A DNA stretch of 64,000 nt. Source: Pseudonocardia ammonioxydans. GTDB lineage: Bacteria; Actinomycetota; Actinomycetes; Mycobacteriales; Pseudonocardiaceae. The stretch lies in contig NZ_FOUY01000025.1 in the NCBI RefSeq assembly GCF_900115005.1, positions 1-64,000 of the forward strand. Reading direction: 5' to 3'. The notes under the pieces are model-generated. The model did not search any database. It worked only from the letters and a program-made list of their open reading frames with translations, and was not told where the DNA came from. Positions 7,186-14,607 of this stretch are shown in pieces; within the stretch, counting starts at the first letter, position 1; each line of letters starts with the position of its first letter. The translations under genes and the position numbers were made by a program.

Positions 7186-9981
7186 TCAGCGGCCCTTCCA
7201 GACCGGCTCGCGCTTCTCCGCGAACGCCGCTACGCCCTCGGCGGCGTCCTCGGACAGCAGCGCGACCGAGGCGAGCTCGCTCTGGCGGGCGAAGCCCTCC
7301 TCGACCGGCCAGTCCGGCGACTCCCGGATGATCCGCTTGCCCACCTGCACCGACAGCGGCGCGTTGGCCGTGATCTCCGCGGCGAGGGCCAGGGCCGCGT
7401 CGAGCACGGTGCCGGGCTCGGCGAGCCGGTTGACCAGCCCGAGCTCGGCCATCCGGGTGGCAGGCACCGGGTTGCCGGTCAGCGTGAGCTCGGCCGCGAC
7501 GTTGCGGGGCAGCCGCTGGGCCACCCGCAGCACGCCACCGGCGGCCGCCACCAGCCCCCGCTTCGGCTCGGGCAGCCCGAACTGCGACTCGGTCGAGGCC
7601 ACCACCAGGTCCGCGACGAGGGCGAGCTCGAAGCCGCCGGCGAGGGCGTGCCCCTCCACCGCGGCGATCAGCGGCGTGACCGTCGGCCGGGCGGTGATGC
7701 CCAGCGGGCCGCCGCGCTCGGTCATCGCGAACTGCCCCGCGGCGGCGGCCTTGAGGTCCATGCCCGCGCAGAACGTGCCGCCGGCCCCGGTGACGACCGC
7801 GACGCGCAGGTCCGGTTCGGACTCGATGTGGTCGACGATCTGCTCGAGCAGCTCCGCGGTGCGCAGATCGACCGCGTTGCGCCGGTGCGGCCGGTTGATC
7901 GTGACCACGGCGACCGGGCCCCGCTTGTCCAGCAGCACCGGCATCGCGGGCGGGGCGGGCAGCGGGGTGCGGTCGCCGCCGGTGAACGCCAGGTTCGCGG
8001 TGTCGGCCACCTCGACCGGCCGGCCGAGCGGGTCGTCGTCGACGGCGGTGCGCAGCACCTCGTCCTGGTGGCTGCGGACCAGCACCCGGGCGCCCTCGGC
8101 GGTGAGCACGCTGAGGATCGCGGCCGACGGCGCCCCGTCGCGGCCGTACTGCACGGTGCAGGCCTCGAGCACACCCGGGCCGGTGTAGGAGGTGAGGACC
8201 GGACGGCTCGGGCTCGGCGCGAGCACGGGCTGCAGCGACCGGTAGGCGCGGCGCGGCGGTTCGGCCGAGTAGATGCCGACGGCGTGCTTGGTGGCGTACC
8301 AGCCCAGCGACGTCGACAGGCCGTAGGACGCCGGGTCGGCGCGGAGCCGCTCGACCAGCGTCGCGACGGCGTGGGTGCCGTAGTTGTTGCCGGGGCCGCC
8401 GGCGAACGTGAGCCCGCCGGTGACCGACAGCGGACGGTCCGGGTCGTCGATCGGGAGCCCGAGCTCGCCGGCCGCGATCTGCACCGCCGCCGGGAAGCAC
8501 GAGTACAGGTCGACGTGGCGGACGTCGTCGATGCTCAGCCCGGCGTGGTCGAGCGCGGCCTCGCCGATCCGCCGGATCGCCGGGGACGAGGCGAGGTCGC
8601 CCCGCTCGGAGACGAACCACTCGTCGTAGGCGGCCGCGCCGGCGTGCAGGAACACCCACCTGTCCTGGGTGATGCCGGCGGCCTCGGCGGCCGCGACGCT
8701 CGTCACGAGCACGGCGGCGGCGAGGTCCACCTGCAGGTTCGCGCAGAGCAGCTTCGGGTACGGCGAGGTGACCATCCGGTTGTCCGCGTCGGCGGTCGCC
8801 AGCCGCTCGGGGGAGTGCGCCTGCGGCATCCAGGCGTGCTCGTTCGCCGCGCCGACCTCGGAGAACGACGACCAGAGCCGGGTGATCCGCTCGGTGTGCT
8901 CGGCCGGTGTCGCCCCCGAGCGGGCCCGCAGCGCCGACTCCATCAGCGCGTAGTTGTAGACCGGGACGGCGAGCCCGGCGGCGGTCTCGGCGGCGTTGTT
9001 CGGCTCCCGCTCGCTGCCGATCACCTCGTCCGGCACGACATCGGCGGGCTGCTCCGGCCAGCCGAGCTCGACCCCGGCCTTCTGCGCCGCCGCGAGCGTG
9101 TTGCCCGCCTCGCCGCCGCACACCAGCACCATCGAGGCGTCGCCGTCGGCGATCGCGCGGCCGGCAGTGTTGATCAGCACCTGGCCGGCGTCGCCGCCGT
9201 AGCGGGCCGACATCGCGGTGTGCTGCGGGTCGGCGCCGAGGTGTTCGGCGACCGCGCGGCCGAGGTCGCGGTACCTCCACGAGGCGCTCGCCACCGCGTG
9301 AACCCGGTCGATGCCGGTGAGCACGGTGGCGCCGGTGTCGAGCTCGGCCTGCCGGGCCGCCTCGGCGGCCAGCGTCGCCGGGTCGGCCGCCCGGTCCAGG
9401 TCGGGGGTACGCCGGGTCACCTGCCCGACACCGACGATCACCGGGGTGCGCGGGTCCAGCAGCGTCCCGGTGCGGGCGTGGCGGACCGGTGCGGCGGCGG
9501 GGTCGTGGTCCTCCTGCGGTCCGGCGAGCAGCTCGGCGAGCCGCCCGGCCGAGGTCTGCAGGGCCTCCTCGACGCTCTTCATGACGGTGGCGCCCATCGG
9601 GCCGGTGACCGGGTCGCCACCGACGCCCGCGTCCAGCCGCAGCGCGGTGGCCCCGTCGCCGGCCGCGGCGCTGAGCCACAGCCCGAGGGTCAGGCCCATC
9701 GGCCCGGTGCCGTGCAGGCCGATCCGGTCCCCGCCGGCCTCGGTGACCTCCCAGGAGATGTCGGCCGGGATGCCCATTAGCGTCACCTGCTCGTCGAAGG
9801 TGACGCCCACCGCGGCGCCGGCCGGGGGCGTGCCGCGCCAGCCGGCGTGCAGCGCCAGCCAGTCCGGCAGCCGGGACAGGTCCCCGAGGAGCCGGTGGGC
9901 GGCCTCCGGGGCGGCGGGCGTGGTGGCCTCGGCCGAGACGGCCCGGTCGTAGCGGGCGAGCCCCTCCGGCTCAGCGGACAT
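7186..9981 (-). CDS. Three-domain fusion: SRPBCC + thiolase-like (TLP1 type) + enoyl-CoA hydratase
   Basis: A single unbroken frame of 931 residues. Residues 1-155 look like an SRPBCC/polyketide-cyclase fold. Residues about 178-590 are a thiolase fold (RTPVIVGVGQVTRRTPD, MVLVCGGEAGNTL, FPAAVQIAAGELGL, LTFAGGPGNNYGTHA), followed by a beta-rich segment resembling the additional C-terminal domain of mycobacterial thiolase-like protein 1. The position of the nucleophilic Cys reads RYGGDAGQ, so classical thiolase chemistry is unlikely. Residues about 680-931 are a complete crotonase: AGGTFCAGMDL oxyanion loop, EGHALAGGFELAL and GLPEPKRG with the catalytic-type Glu. ATG at 9981 was chosen because upstream residues do not match any domain and run through the operator region. 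The protein may channel an enoyl-/hydroxyacyl-CoA; the substrate is unknown. Confidence 0.88.
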   Translation of the reverse strand: MSAEPEGLARYDRAVSAEATTPAAPEAAHRLLGDLSRLPDWLALHAGWRGTPPAGAAVGVTFDEQVTLMGIPADISWEVTEAGGDRIGLHGTGPMGLTLGLWLSAAAGDGATALRLDAGVGGDPVTGPMGATVMKSVEEALQTSAGRLAELLAGPQEDHDPAAAPVRHARTGTLLDPRTPVIVGVGQVTRRTPDLDRAADPATLAAEAARQAELDTGATVLTGIDRVHAVASASWRYRDLGRAVAEHLGADPQHTAMSARYGGDAGQVLINTAGRAIADGDASMVLVCGGEAGNTLAAAQKAGVELGWPEQPADVVPDEVIGSEREPNNAAETAAGLAVPVYNYALMESALRARSGATPAEHTERITRLWSSFSEVGAANEHAWMPQAHSPERLATADADNRMVTSPYPKLLCANLQVDLAAAVLVTSVAAAEAAGITQDRWVFLHAGAAAYDEWFVSERGDLASSPAIRRIGEAALDHAGLSIDDVRHVDLYSCFPAAVQIAAGELGLPIDDPDRPLSVTGGLTFAGGPGNNYGTHAVATLVERLRADPASYGLSTSLGWYATKHAVGIYSAEPPRRAYRSLQPVLAPSPSRPVLTSYTGPGVLEACTVQYGRDGAPSAAILSVLTAEGARVLVRSHQDEVLRTAVDDDPLGRPVEVADTANLAFTGGDRTPLPAPPAMPVLLDKRGPVAVVTINRPHRRNAVDLRTAELLEQIVDHIESEPDLRVAVVTGAGGTFCAGMDLKAAAAGQFAMTERGGPLGITARPTVTPLIAAVEGHALAGGFELALVADLVVASTESQFGLPEPKRGLVAAAGGVLRVAQRLPRNVAAELTLTGNPVPATRMAELGLVNRLAEPGTVLDAALALAAEITANAPLSVQVGKRIIRESPDWPVEEGFARQSELASVALLSEDAAEGVAAFAEKREPVWKGR

Positions 9982-10010
9982 CGTGCACTCCCTCGTCGCA
10001 GCGAACAGAA

Positions 10011-10030
10011 ACAGTATGGCCGTACCGTAT
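10011..10030 (+). promoter_or_regulatory. Operator-like site 1 (fusion gene side)
   Basis: ACAGTATGGCCGTACCGTAT lies 30 bp upstream of the fusion-gene start. It matches the opposite-strand site at 10071-10090 at ACAGTA, CCGTAC and GT. The pair in the divergent promoter region is the expected arrangement for the adjacent TetR protein binding to both promoters. Confidence 0.55.
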
Positions 10031-10070
10031 CTGTCGCTCGCGCGGTGCAGGCGCGGGTATCGAGGACCGC

Positions 10071-10090
10071 GAACCGTACGGTTGTACTGT
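10071..10090 (-). promoter_or_regulatory. Operator-like site 2 (TetR gene side)
   Basis: On the minus strand this reads ACAGTACAACCGTACGGTTC, an inverted copy of site 1. It also contains the perfect 12-bp palindrome AACCGTACGGTT (10072-10083), 13 bp before the TetR start, suggesting autoregulation. Confidence 0.6.
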
Positions 10091-10096
10091 CGCGGC

Positions 10097-10720
10097 GTGT
10101 CACGACCGAGGGTGTCCCAGGAGGTGCGCCGCCACCGCATGCGGCAGCGCCTGCTGGAGGCGGCGATCGGCTGCCTGGAGGAGAAGGGCTACTCCGAGAC
10201 CACGGTGACCGAGGTCCAGGAGCGGGCCGGCGTGGCCCGCGGGACGCTGCTGCACCATTTCCCGGCGAAGGCGCAGCTCATGGTCGCCGCGACCGAGCAC
10301 CTGGTGCTGGATCGGGTGGAGCAGTTCCGGGCCGCCGCATCGGCCATCCCGGACGAGGCGGACCGGCTGCAGGCGGTCGTCGACCTGGCCTGGACCGACC
10401 TGGCGGGCCCGTCGTTCTTCACGGCGCTGGAGCTGTGGGTCGCCGCCCGGACCGACGACGAGCTGCGCGCGGCGCTCCTGCCGGCGCAGAAGCGGCTGTT
10501 CGGGGCGTTGCACAACGTGCTGTTCGAGGTGCTGACGCCGCAGCTCGGCGACGACCCGCGTACGGCGACGCTGGTCGAGCTCACCATCGACACCCTCACC
10601 GGTCTGGCGATCACCACGATGCTGGGGGAGCGCACCACCAGCCCGGAGACCCTGCTCCGGCGCTGGAAGCGCGCACTGGCCGTGCTGCTGGGGGAGCGCT
10701 CCGCCGACGACTGGCTGTGA
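10097..10720 (+). CDS. TetR family transcriptional regulator
   Basis: A 207-residue TetR protein with the HTH LLEAAIGCLEEKGYSETTVTEVQERAGVARGTLLHHFPAKAQLM and an all-helical C-terminal domain. GTG at 10097 gives the usual short N-terminal arm (MSRPRVSQEVRRHRMRQRL); in-frame starts further left would cross the operator. It is divergent from the three-domain fusion gene with two matching operator-like sites between them, so it most likely represses both genes, probably releasing when an acyl-CoA or related acid binds (inference). Confidence 0.9.
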   Translation: MSRPRVSQEVRRHRMRQRLLEAAIGCLEEKGYSETTVTEVQERAGVARGTLLHHFPAKAQLMVAATEHLVLDRVEQFRAAASAIPDEADRLQAVVDLAWTDLAGPSFFTALELWVAARTDDELRAALLPAQKRLFGALHNVLFEVLTPQLGDDPRTATLVELTIDTLTGLAITTMLGERTTSPETLLRRWKRALAVLLGERSADDWL

Positions 10721-10735
10721 CCGGCCCCGGTGTCC

Positions 10736-11143
10736 TCACGCGGGGACGGCGACGGCGCGGCCGGCCCGCAGGGCGATGAGCTGCCACTCGACGAACACCG
10801 CGACCGCGATCGCCTGCGCGACGAGGAACGCCACCCCCAGCGCCGTCGGTCCCACGACGAGGACGACGCCGACGCTGCCCACCACCCACGCCGCGTTCAC
10901 CGCCACCACCGCCCAGGCCCCGGCGCGGGGCACCGTCGCCGTCGCCGCCAGCACGAGCAGCCCGGCCGCCCAGACGACGAGGAACAGCCCCGCACCGACC
11001 AGCAGCGGGACCGGCAGGCCCAGCACCGGGCCGAGCAGCACGGCGCCCGCGGCGCCGAGCAGGCCGAGTGCGCCGGAGGCGGCCGCGTCGACCCGCAGGG
11101 CCGCGCGCAGGTTCGTGGTGACGGGGTGCGTGGAGATGGTCAT
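10736..11143 (-). CDS. Small integral membrane protein, four predicted helices
   Basis: A 135-residue membrane protein of unknown function. Four hydrophobic stretches are visible: SGALGLLGAAGAVLLGPVLG, VPLLVGAGLFLVVWAAGLLV, AWAVVAVNAAWVVGSVGVVL and ALGVAFLVAQAIAVAVFVEW. The ATG at 11143 has a GGAGG-type ribosome site just upstream; a longer GTG/ATG start up to 11191 would add a non-hydrophobic tail. It is convergent with the TetR gene at 10097 and on the same strand as, and downstream of, the TetR at 11231-11836 across a gap of about 90 bp. Confidence 0.7.
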   Translation of the reverse strand: MTISTHPVTTNLRAALRVDAAASGALGLLGAAGAVLLGPVLGLPVPLLVGAGLFLVVWAAGLLVLAATATVPRAGAWAVVAVNAAWVVGSVGVVLVVGPTALGVAFLVAQAIAVAVFVEWQLIALRAGRAVAVPA

Positions 11144-11230
11144 GATCGCCTCCTGGGCCGGCCCGGGGGACCTCCCCGGTGCTGTACCCACGATCGCCCG
11201 GTCGGTGCGGTGAAGCGATGACCTCCGAGG

Positions 11231-11836
11231 TCATGGGCCGGCGCACGGACCGGCCACCGCGGAGCGGTCCCCCAGTACGGGGAGGATCAGCTGGTCGACG
11301 ATCTGGACGAGGTACTCCCGGTCCGGCTCCCGGCCGACGTCGATCCAGTGTTTGACGACCATCGCCTCACCGAGGTTCTCGACCAGCGGGGTCACCGAGC
11401 CGGGGGCGATGGTGCCGAGTCGGGCGTGATGGTCGAGCACGGTCGCGGTGAAGCGCCGGCCGGACGCGTCGAACAGCTCGTCCAGTCGCGCGGCCAGCTC
11501 CGGGTGCGCCCGGCGTTCGGCGAGAATCGCCTGCACGGCACGGGCGGTCGGATGCCGGGCCCACTCCACCAGCAGCTCCAGGGACCGGATCAGGTCCGCC
11601 CGCAGTTCGCCCGCGACCGGTGACGGTTCCTCGACCGGGTAGGCCTCGCCGATGGCCGAGAGCAACAGCTCTCCCGGGTTCGCCCATCGCCGGTAGAGCG
11701 TGGTCCGCGCCGTCCCGGCCCGCCGCGCGATCCCGTCCATCGTCAGGCGGCCGAGCCCGACCTCGTCGAGCTCCTCGAGCACGGCGCTGTGCAGGGCCTT
11801 CACCAGTGCCGCGCCACGGCGGCGGGGACCGGCCAC
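11231..11836 (-). CDS. TetR family transcriptional regulator
   Basis: A 201-residue TetR regulator with the HTH LDEVGLGRLTMDGIARRAGTARTTLYRRWANPGELLLSAIGEA and a TetR_C-like helical domain (ELLVEWARHPTARAVQAILAERRAHPEL). Tandem GTG codons at 11839 and 11836 follow a GGAGG box; 11836 has the better spacing. It is divergent from the membrane protein at 11913 across about 75 bp and probably controls it. The ligand is unknown; the class with ARTTLYRRW often controls transporters or membrane proteins. Confidence 0.88.
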   Translation of the reverse strand: MAGPRRRGAALVKALHSAVLEELDEVGLGRLTMDGIARRAGTARTTLYRRWANPGELLLSAIGEAYPVEEPSPVAGELRADLIRSLELLVEWARHPTARAVQAILAERRAHPELAARLDELFDASGRRFTATVLDHHARLGTIAPGSVTPLVENLGEAMVVKHWIDVGREPDREYLVQIVDQLILPVLGDRSAVAGPCAGP

Positions 11837-11912
11837 CACATTTCCTCCCCACTTATCGCTACAGTTGTGTATCTTACTCCTGTCACTGCAGCCTTGTGTT
11901 CCAGGAGTCGAG

Positions 11913-12533
11913 ATGGTGCCCACAGACCGGCGGCCCGAGGCGAGCGGTCCTGCCGGCGCGGTGATCCCGTCCGACGGGGCGCTGCGCCGCGCCGGTGCCC
12001 TGGTCACCGCCTGGTTCGGCATGCTGTGGGCCCTGACCGGCGCCACCGCGCTCCCCGCGCCGCTCCCGGTGGTCATCGCGTCGGTGGCGCTGTCGGTGAC
12101 GTGCACGATCATCGCGCTGCGTGCGCGCCCGGCCTCCCGGCGACGAGGACTGTCGGACCGGTGGCGGGTCCGGTATCGGACGATCGGCATCGTGCAGGGC
12201 GTGGCGATCGCGCTCGTTGTCGCGGTAGCGGTGGCCCTCGCCGCGCCCGGCCTGATCGCTCCGGTGGTCTGTCTGGTGGTCGGGGTGCACTTCCTGCCGT
12301 TGGCGCGCGTCGTGGACCAGCCGGAGTACCGGCTCACCGGCGTCGCCCTTGTCGTGGTCGGCCTCGCCGGAGTGGTCGTCCTCGCCGTGGCCGGCCCGGA
12401 CGCCGCCCGCGCCCTGAGCGGCATCGGAGCTGCGATCACGTTGTGGGTCACCTCCTGCGTCGTGGCGCGGGGGAGCCTGCCTGCGCCGGGAGGGGACGGC
12501 ACACCGGGCCGGACGGTCCGGGGCGCACCGTAG
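11913..12533 (+). CDS. Hypothetical membrane protein, about six helices
   Basis: A 206-residue polytopic membrane protein with a short soluble N-terminus. Hydrophobic segments include AGALVTAWFGMLWALTGATA, VVIASVALSVTCTIIAL, GIVQGVAIALVVAVAVALAA, LIAPVVCLVVGVHFLPLA, GVALVVVGLAGVVVLAVAG and AAITLWVTSCVVA. ATG at 11913 follows CCAGGAG. No family is recognised with confidence; the layout resembles small uncharacterised actinobacterial membrane proteins placed divergently from TetR genes. The 3' end lies in a triplicated 17-bp repeat. Confidence 0.75.
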   Translation: MVPTDRRPEASGPAGAVIPSDGALRRAGALVTAWFGMLWALTGATALPAPLPVVIASVALSVTCTIIALRARPASRRRGLSDRWRVRYRTIGIVQGVAIALVVAVAVALAAPGLIAPVVCLVVGVHFLPLARVVDQPEYRLTGVALVVVGLAGVVVLAVAGPDAARALSGIGAAITLWVTSCVVARGSLPAPGGDGTPGRTVRGAP

Positions 12534-12582
12534 GAGTCAGCGCACCGAAGGAGTCAGCGCACCCGTAGGGGTCAGCGCACCG
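12531..12582. repeat. 17-bp tandem repeat x3 spanning two convergent stop codons
   Basis: Units at 12531, 12548 and 12565 share GGAGTCAGCGCACC with minor changes. The first unit holds the stop of the membrane protein (plus strand) and the last holds the stop of the GAF protein (minus strand), so the end of the GAF gene appears to have been tandemly duplicated. Confidence 0.8.
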
Positions 12583-13357
12583 ACAGCCCCGCCGCCAGCA
12601 GCTGCGCGAACAGCCGCACGAGATCGAGGTCCTCCTCGCTCAGGTCACCGGCCCGCAGGGAGTCGAGGGTGAGCAGCCCCAGCGGCTGCTCACCCGCACA
12701 GACGGTGACCGCGATGAACGTCCGGTACTCGGAGAGGTCGGTCCAGCCCAGCTGATGCACCTCCTGGACGTCGCGGACGATCATCGAGTCCAGGCTGTTG
12801 ACCAGCGCGAACACCTGCGAGTCCACCTCGTCGGCCGGGTCGAAGCGGGGCCGGGGCGGCTTGTTGCGGCCGTGCCAGGCACGCAGGCGCAGCGTCCGGG
12901 CCCCGGTCGCCGGGTCGTCCTCCAGGCCGTAGAAGCAGGACCGGCTGCGTTCCGGGCCGACGTACTCGGCGGCGAAGTCGACGGTCATCTGGCGCAGCGA
13001 CTGGCGGGCCTCCCGGCGGGCGGCCCCGCTCGAGGTGGTGAGCACGTCGGTGACGGCCAGCGACAGCGGGATGAGCATGTCGTTGGTCGTGACCTTGTAC
13101 TCGGCGAGCCGGTCGGCGGCCATCTGCTCGGCGGCCACGATCCGTCCGCGCTCGCGGCGGATCTCCAGTGCGGGCAGCAGCACGGTCAGGGCCGAGGCGA
13201 GCACGCCGATCGCGACCAGCGACGCCTGGGTCAGGGCCGAGAGGTCCTCGCTGAAGTAGATCTGCGTGATCCAGGCGGCCGACGAGGCGAGCGCGGGCAG
13301 CGGGAGGTTCCACCAGGCCGCCGGTGGCAGCCACCGTCGCCGTCCTGCCACCGTCAC
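12572..13357 (-). CDS. Membrane-anchored GAF-domain protein
   Basis: A 261-residue protein with two N-terminal membrane helices (WNLPLPALASSAAWITQIYF and ASLVAIGVLASALTVLLPAL), a charged helical linker (EIRRERGRIVAAEQMAADRLAEYKV) and a C-terminal GAF-like domain (residues about 100-258; ends TFIAVTVCAGEQPLGLLTLDS... DLVRLFAQLLAAGLSVR). There is no histidine kinase or cyclase output domain, so it may be a stand-alone sensor or partner of a signalling protein encoded elsewhere. The neighbour upstream is a small tail-anchored protein transcribed divergently. Function unknown. Confidence 0.75.
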   Translation of the reverse strand: MTVAGRRRWLPPAAWWNLPLPALASSAAWITQIYFSEDLSALTQASLVAIGVLASALTVLLPALEIRRERGRIVAAEQMAADRLAEYKVTTNDMLIPLSLAVTDVLTTSSGAARREARQSLRQMTVDFAAEYVGPERSRSCFYGLEDDPATGARTLRLRAWHGRNKPPRPRFDPADEVDSQVFALVNSLDSMIVRDVQEVHQLGWTDLSEYRTFIAVTVCAGEQPLGLLTLDSLRAGDLSEEDLDLVRLFAQLLAAGLSVR

Positions 13358-13472
13358 CCCTCGACTCGCTCGACCGGCGGACCGTACACCGCGCCGGTCG
13401 CCCCGTGACCAGGTGTATGCGGGACCGTGTCGGGTCTATGCTGGGAGCAGGCTCCGGTGGGAGGAGTGACTG

Positions 13473-13775
13473 ATGACGAGCGATACGAACAACAGGGCTG
13501 TGGACGCGGGCCCGGCGAACGCGGATCACGTGAACGCGCACGTCGACCTGCGCCGGCGCGCCCTGCTCGCCACCCGGGACACCGCCGGCTACCTGGCCTC
13601 CGCACGCGCGCTGCGCCGGCGGGAGGCCGTCGCGCAGGTGCACGGCGCGGTCGATGCGAGCGTCGCCGTGAGCGCCCCCGCCGACCTGTGGCTGCGGACC
13701 TCGATCGCGATCACCGTCGTCGGGTGTGTACTGGCCGGGTTCGGCGCCGTCGTCGGCGTGATCGGTCTCGGCTGA
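13473..13775 (+). CDS. Small protein with a single C-terminal membrane helix
   Basis: A 100-residue hypothetical protein. The N-terminal 70 residues are charged (ALRRREAVAQVHGAVDASVAV) and the last 28 form one hydrophobic helix (SIAITVVGCVLAGFGAVVGVIGLG), giving a tail-anchored topology. ATG at 13473 follows GGGAGGAGTG, an excellent ribosome site. It is divergent from the GAF membrane protein, separated by 115 bp. No family recognised. Confidence 0.65.
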   Translation: MTSDTNNRAVDAGPANADHVNAHVDLRRRALLATRDTAGYLASARALRRREAVAQVHGAVDASVAVSAPADLWLRTSIAITVVGCVLAGFGAVVGVIGLG

Positions 13776-13810
13776 CTGCGGTTTCGGCTGACTGTCGGTT
13801 TCGGCTGACG
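13768..13810. repeat. 16-17-bp tandem repeat at the end of the tail-anchored gene
   Basis: TCGGCTGACTG-CGGTT is repeated at 13768, 13784 and (partly) 13801. Each copy contains the stop codon context of the preceding gene. Confidence 0.8.
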
Positions 13811-13818
13811 CACTGCCC

Positions 13819-14607
13819 TCACGGGCCCTCGGTGAGCCCGCCGTACAGCTCGGGCCGGCGGTCGGCCAGGTACGGGGTGTCCCGCCGGGACCGCTCCAAC
13901 GCGGCCCGGTCGAGGTCGGCGAGCACCAGCTCCTCCCCGCGCCCGGCGCGCGCCACGAACGCGCCGGTGGGTCCGGCCACACCGGACAGTCCGCCGTAGG
14001 TCTGCGCGCCCTCCCGGCCGACGTAGTTCGCGTAGGCCACGTACACCTGGTTCTCGTACGCCCGGGCCGGCACGAGGACGTCCGCCACCACGTCGTAGTC
14101 GATCATGTTCGCGGTCGGGACCAGCACGACGTCCGCGCCGCGCAGCGCGAGACCGCGCACCGCCTCCGGGAACTCGGCGTCGTAACAGATCAGCAGGCCC
14201 AGGCTCCAGCCGCGGAACTCCACCACGTCCGGCGCGGCCGGCGACGCGCCGAACACGCTCCGGTCCAGGTCACCGAACAGGTGCGTCTTGCGGTACGACG
14301 CGAGCGGCACCCCGTCCGGGCCGACCAGCGCGACCGTGTTGAACACCGCGTCACCGGAGCGCTCGGGGTAGCCGTAGAGCACGGCGGTGCCCGTGCGGCG
14401 GGCGATCCCCGCGACCGCGGCGGCAGCCGGCCCGTCGGCGGGCTCGGCGAGCTCGCGCACCGCGGCGGTCCCGATGTCGTAGCCGGTCAGGAACATCTCC
14501 GGGGTGACGACGAGGTCGGCCCCCGCCGCGGCGGCCGACGCGAGCCGGCGCAGGTTCCCGGCCACGTCGCGCGACCACGACGGGGCCTGCAGCAGCGCGA
14601 CCCGCAT
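13819..14607 (-). CDS. davA: 5-aminovaleramidase (nitrilase superfamily)
   Basis: A 262-residue carbon-nitrogen hydrolase with catalytic triad Glu37 (TPEMFLTGY), Lys107 (YRKTHLFGDLDR) and Cys141 (LICYDAEFPE). The sequence around these residues, and GYPERSGDAVFN, closely resembles what I remember of Pseudomonas putida DavA, which hydrolyses 5-aminovaleramide to 5-aminovalerate. The start ATG overlaps the stop of the upstream lysine monooxygenase gene by 1 base, so the two are translationally coupled, as expected for consecutive steps of lysine breakdown. The next enzymes (DavT, DavD) are not in the window. If the oxidase prefers another amino acid, the substrate here would be the matching amide. 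Confidence 0.85.
   Translation of the reverse strand: MRVALLQAPSWSRDVAGNLRRLASAAAAGADLVVTPEMFLTGYDIGTAAVRELAEPADGPAAAAVAGIARRTGTAVLYGYPERSGDAVFNTVALVGPDGVPLASYRKTHLFGDLDRSVFGASPAAPDVVEFRGWSLGLLICYDAEFPEAVRGLALRGADVVLVPTANMIDYDVVADVLVPARAYENQVYVAYANYVGREGAQTYGGLSGVAGPTGAFVARAGRGEELVLADLDRAALERSRRDTPYLADRRPELYGGLTEGP

Noticed and set aside
7648..9780. Long 710-residue plus-strand frame opposite the fusion gene
   Set aside because: Antisense shadow of a GC-rich gene; its sequence is Arg/Gly/Val-rich with no domain, while the minus frame carries three recognisable folds.
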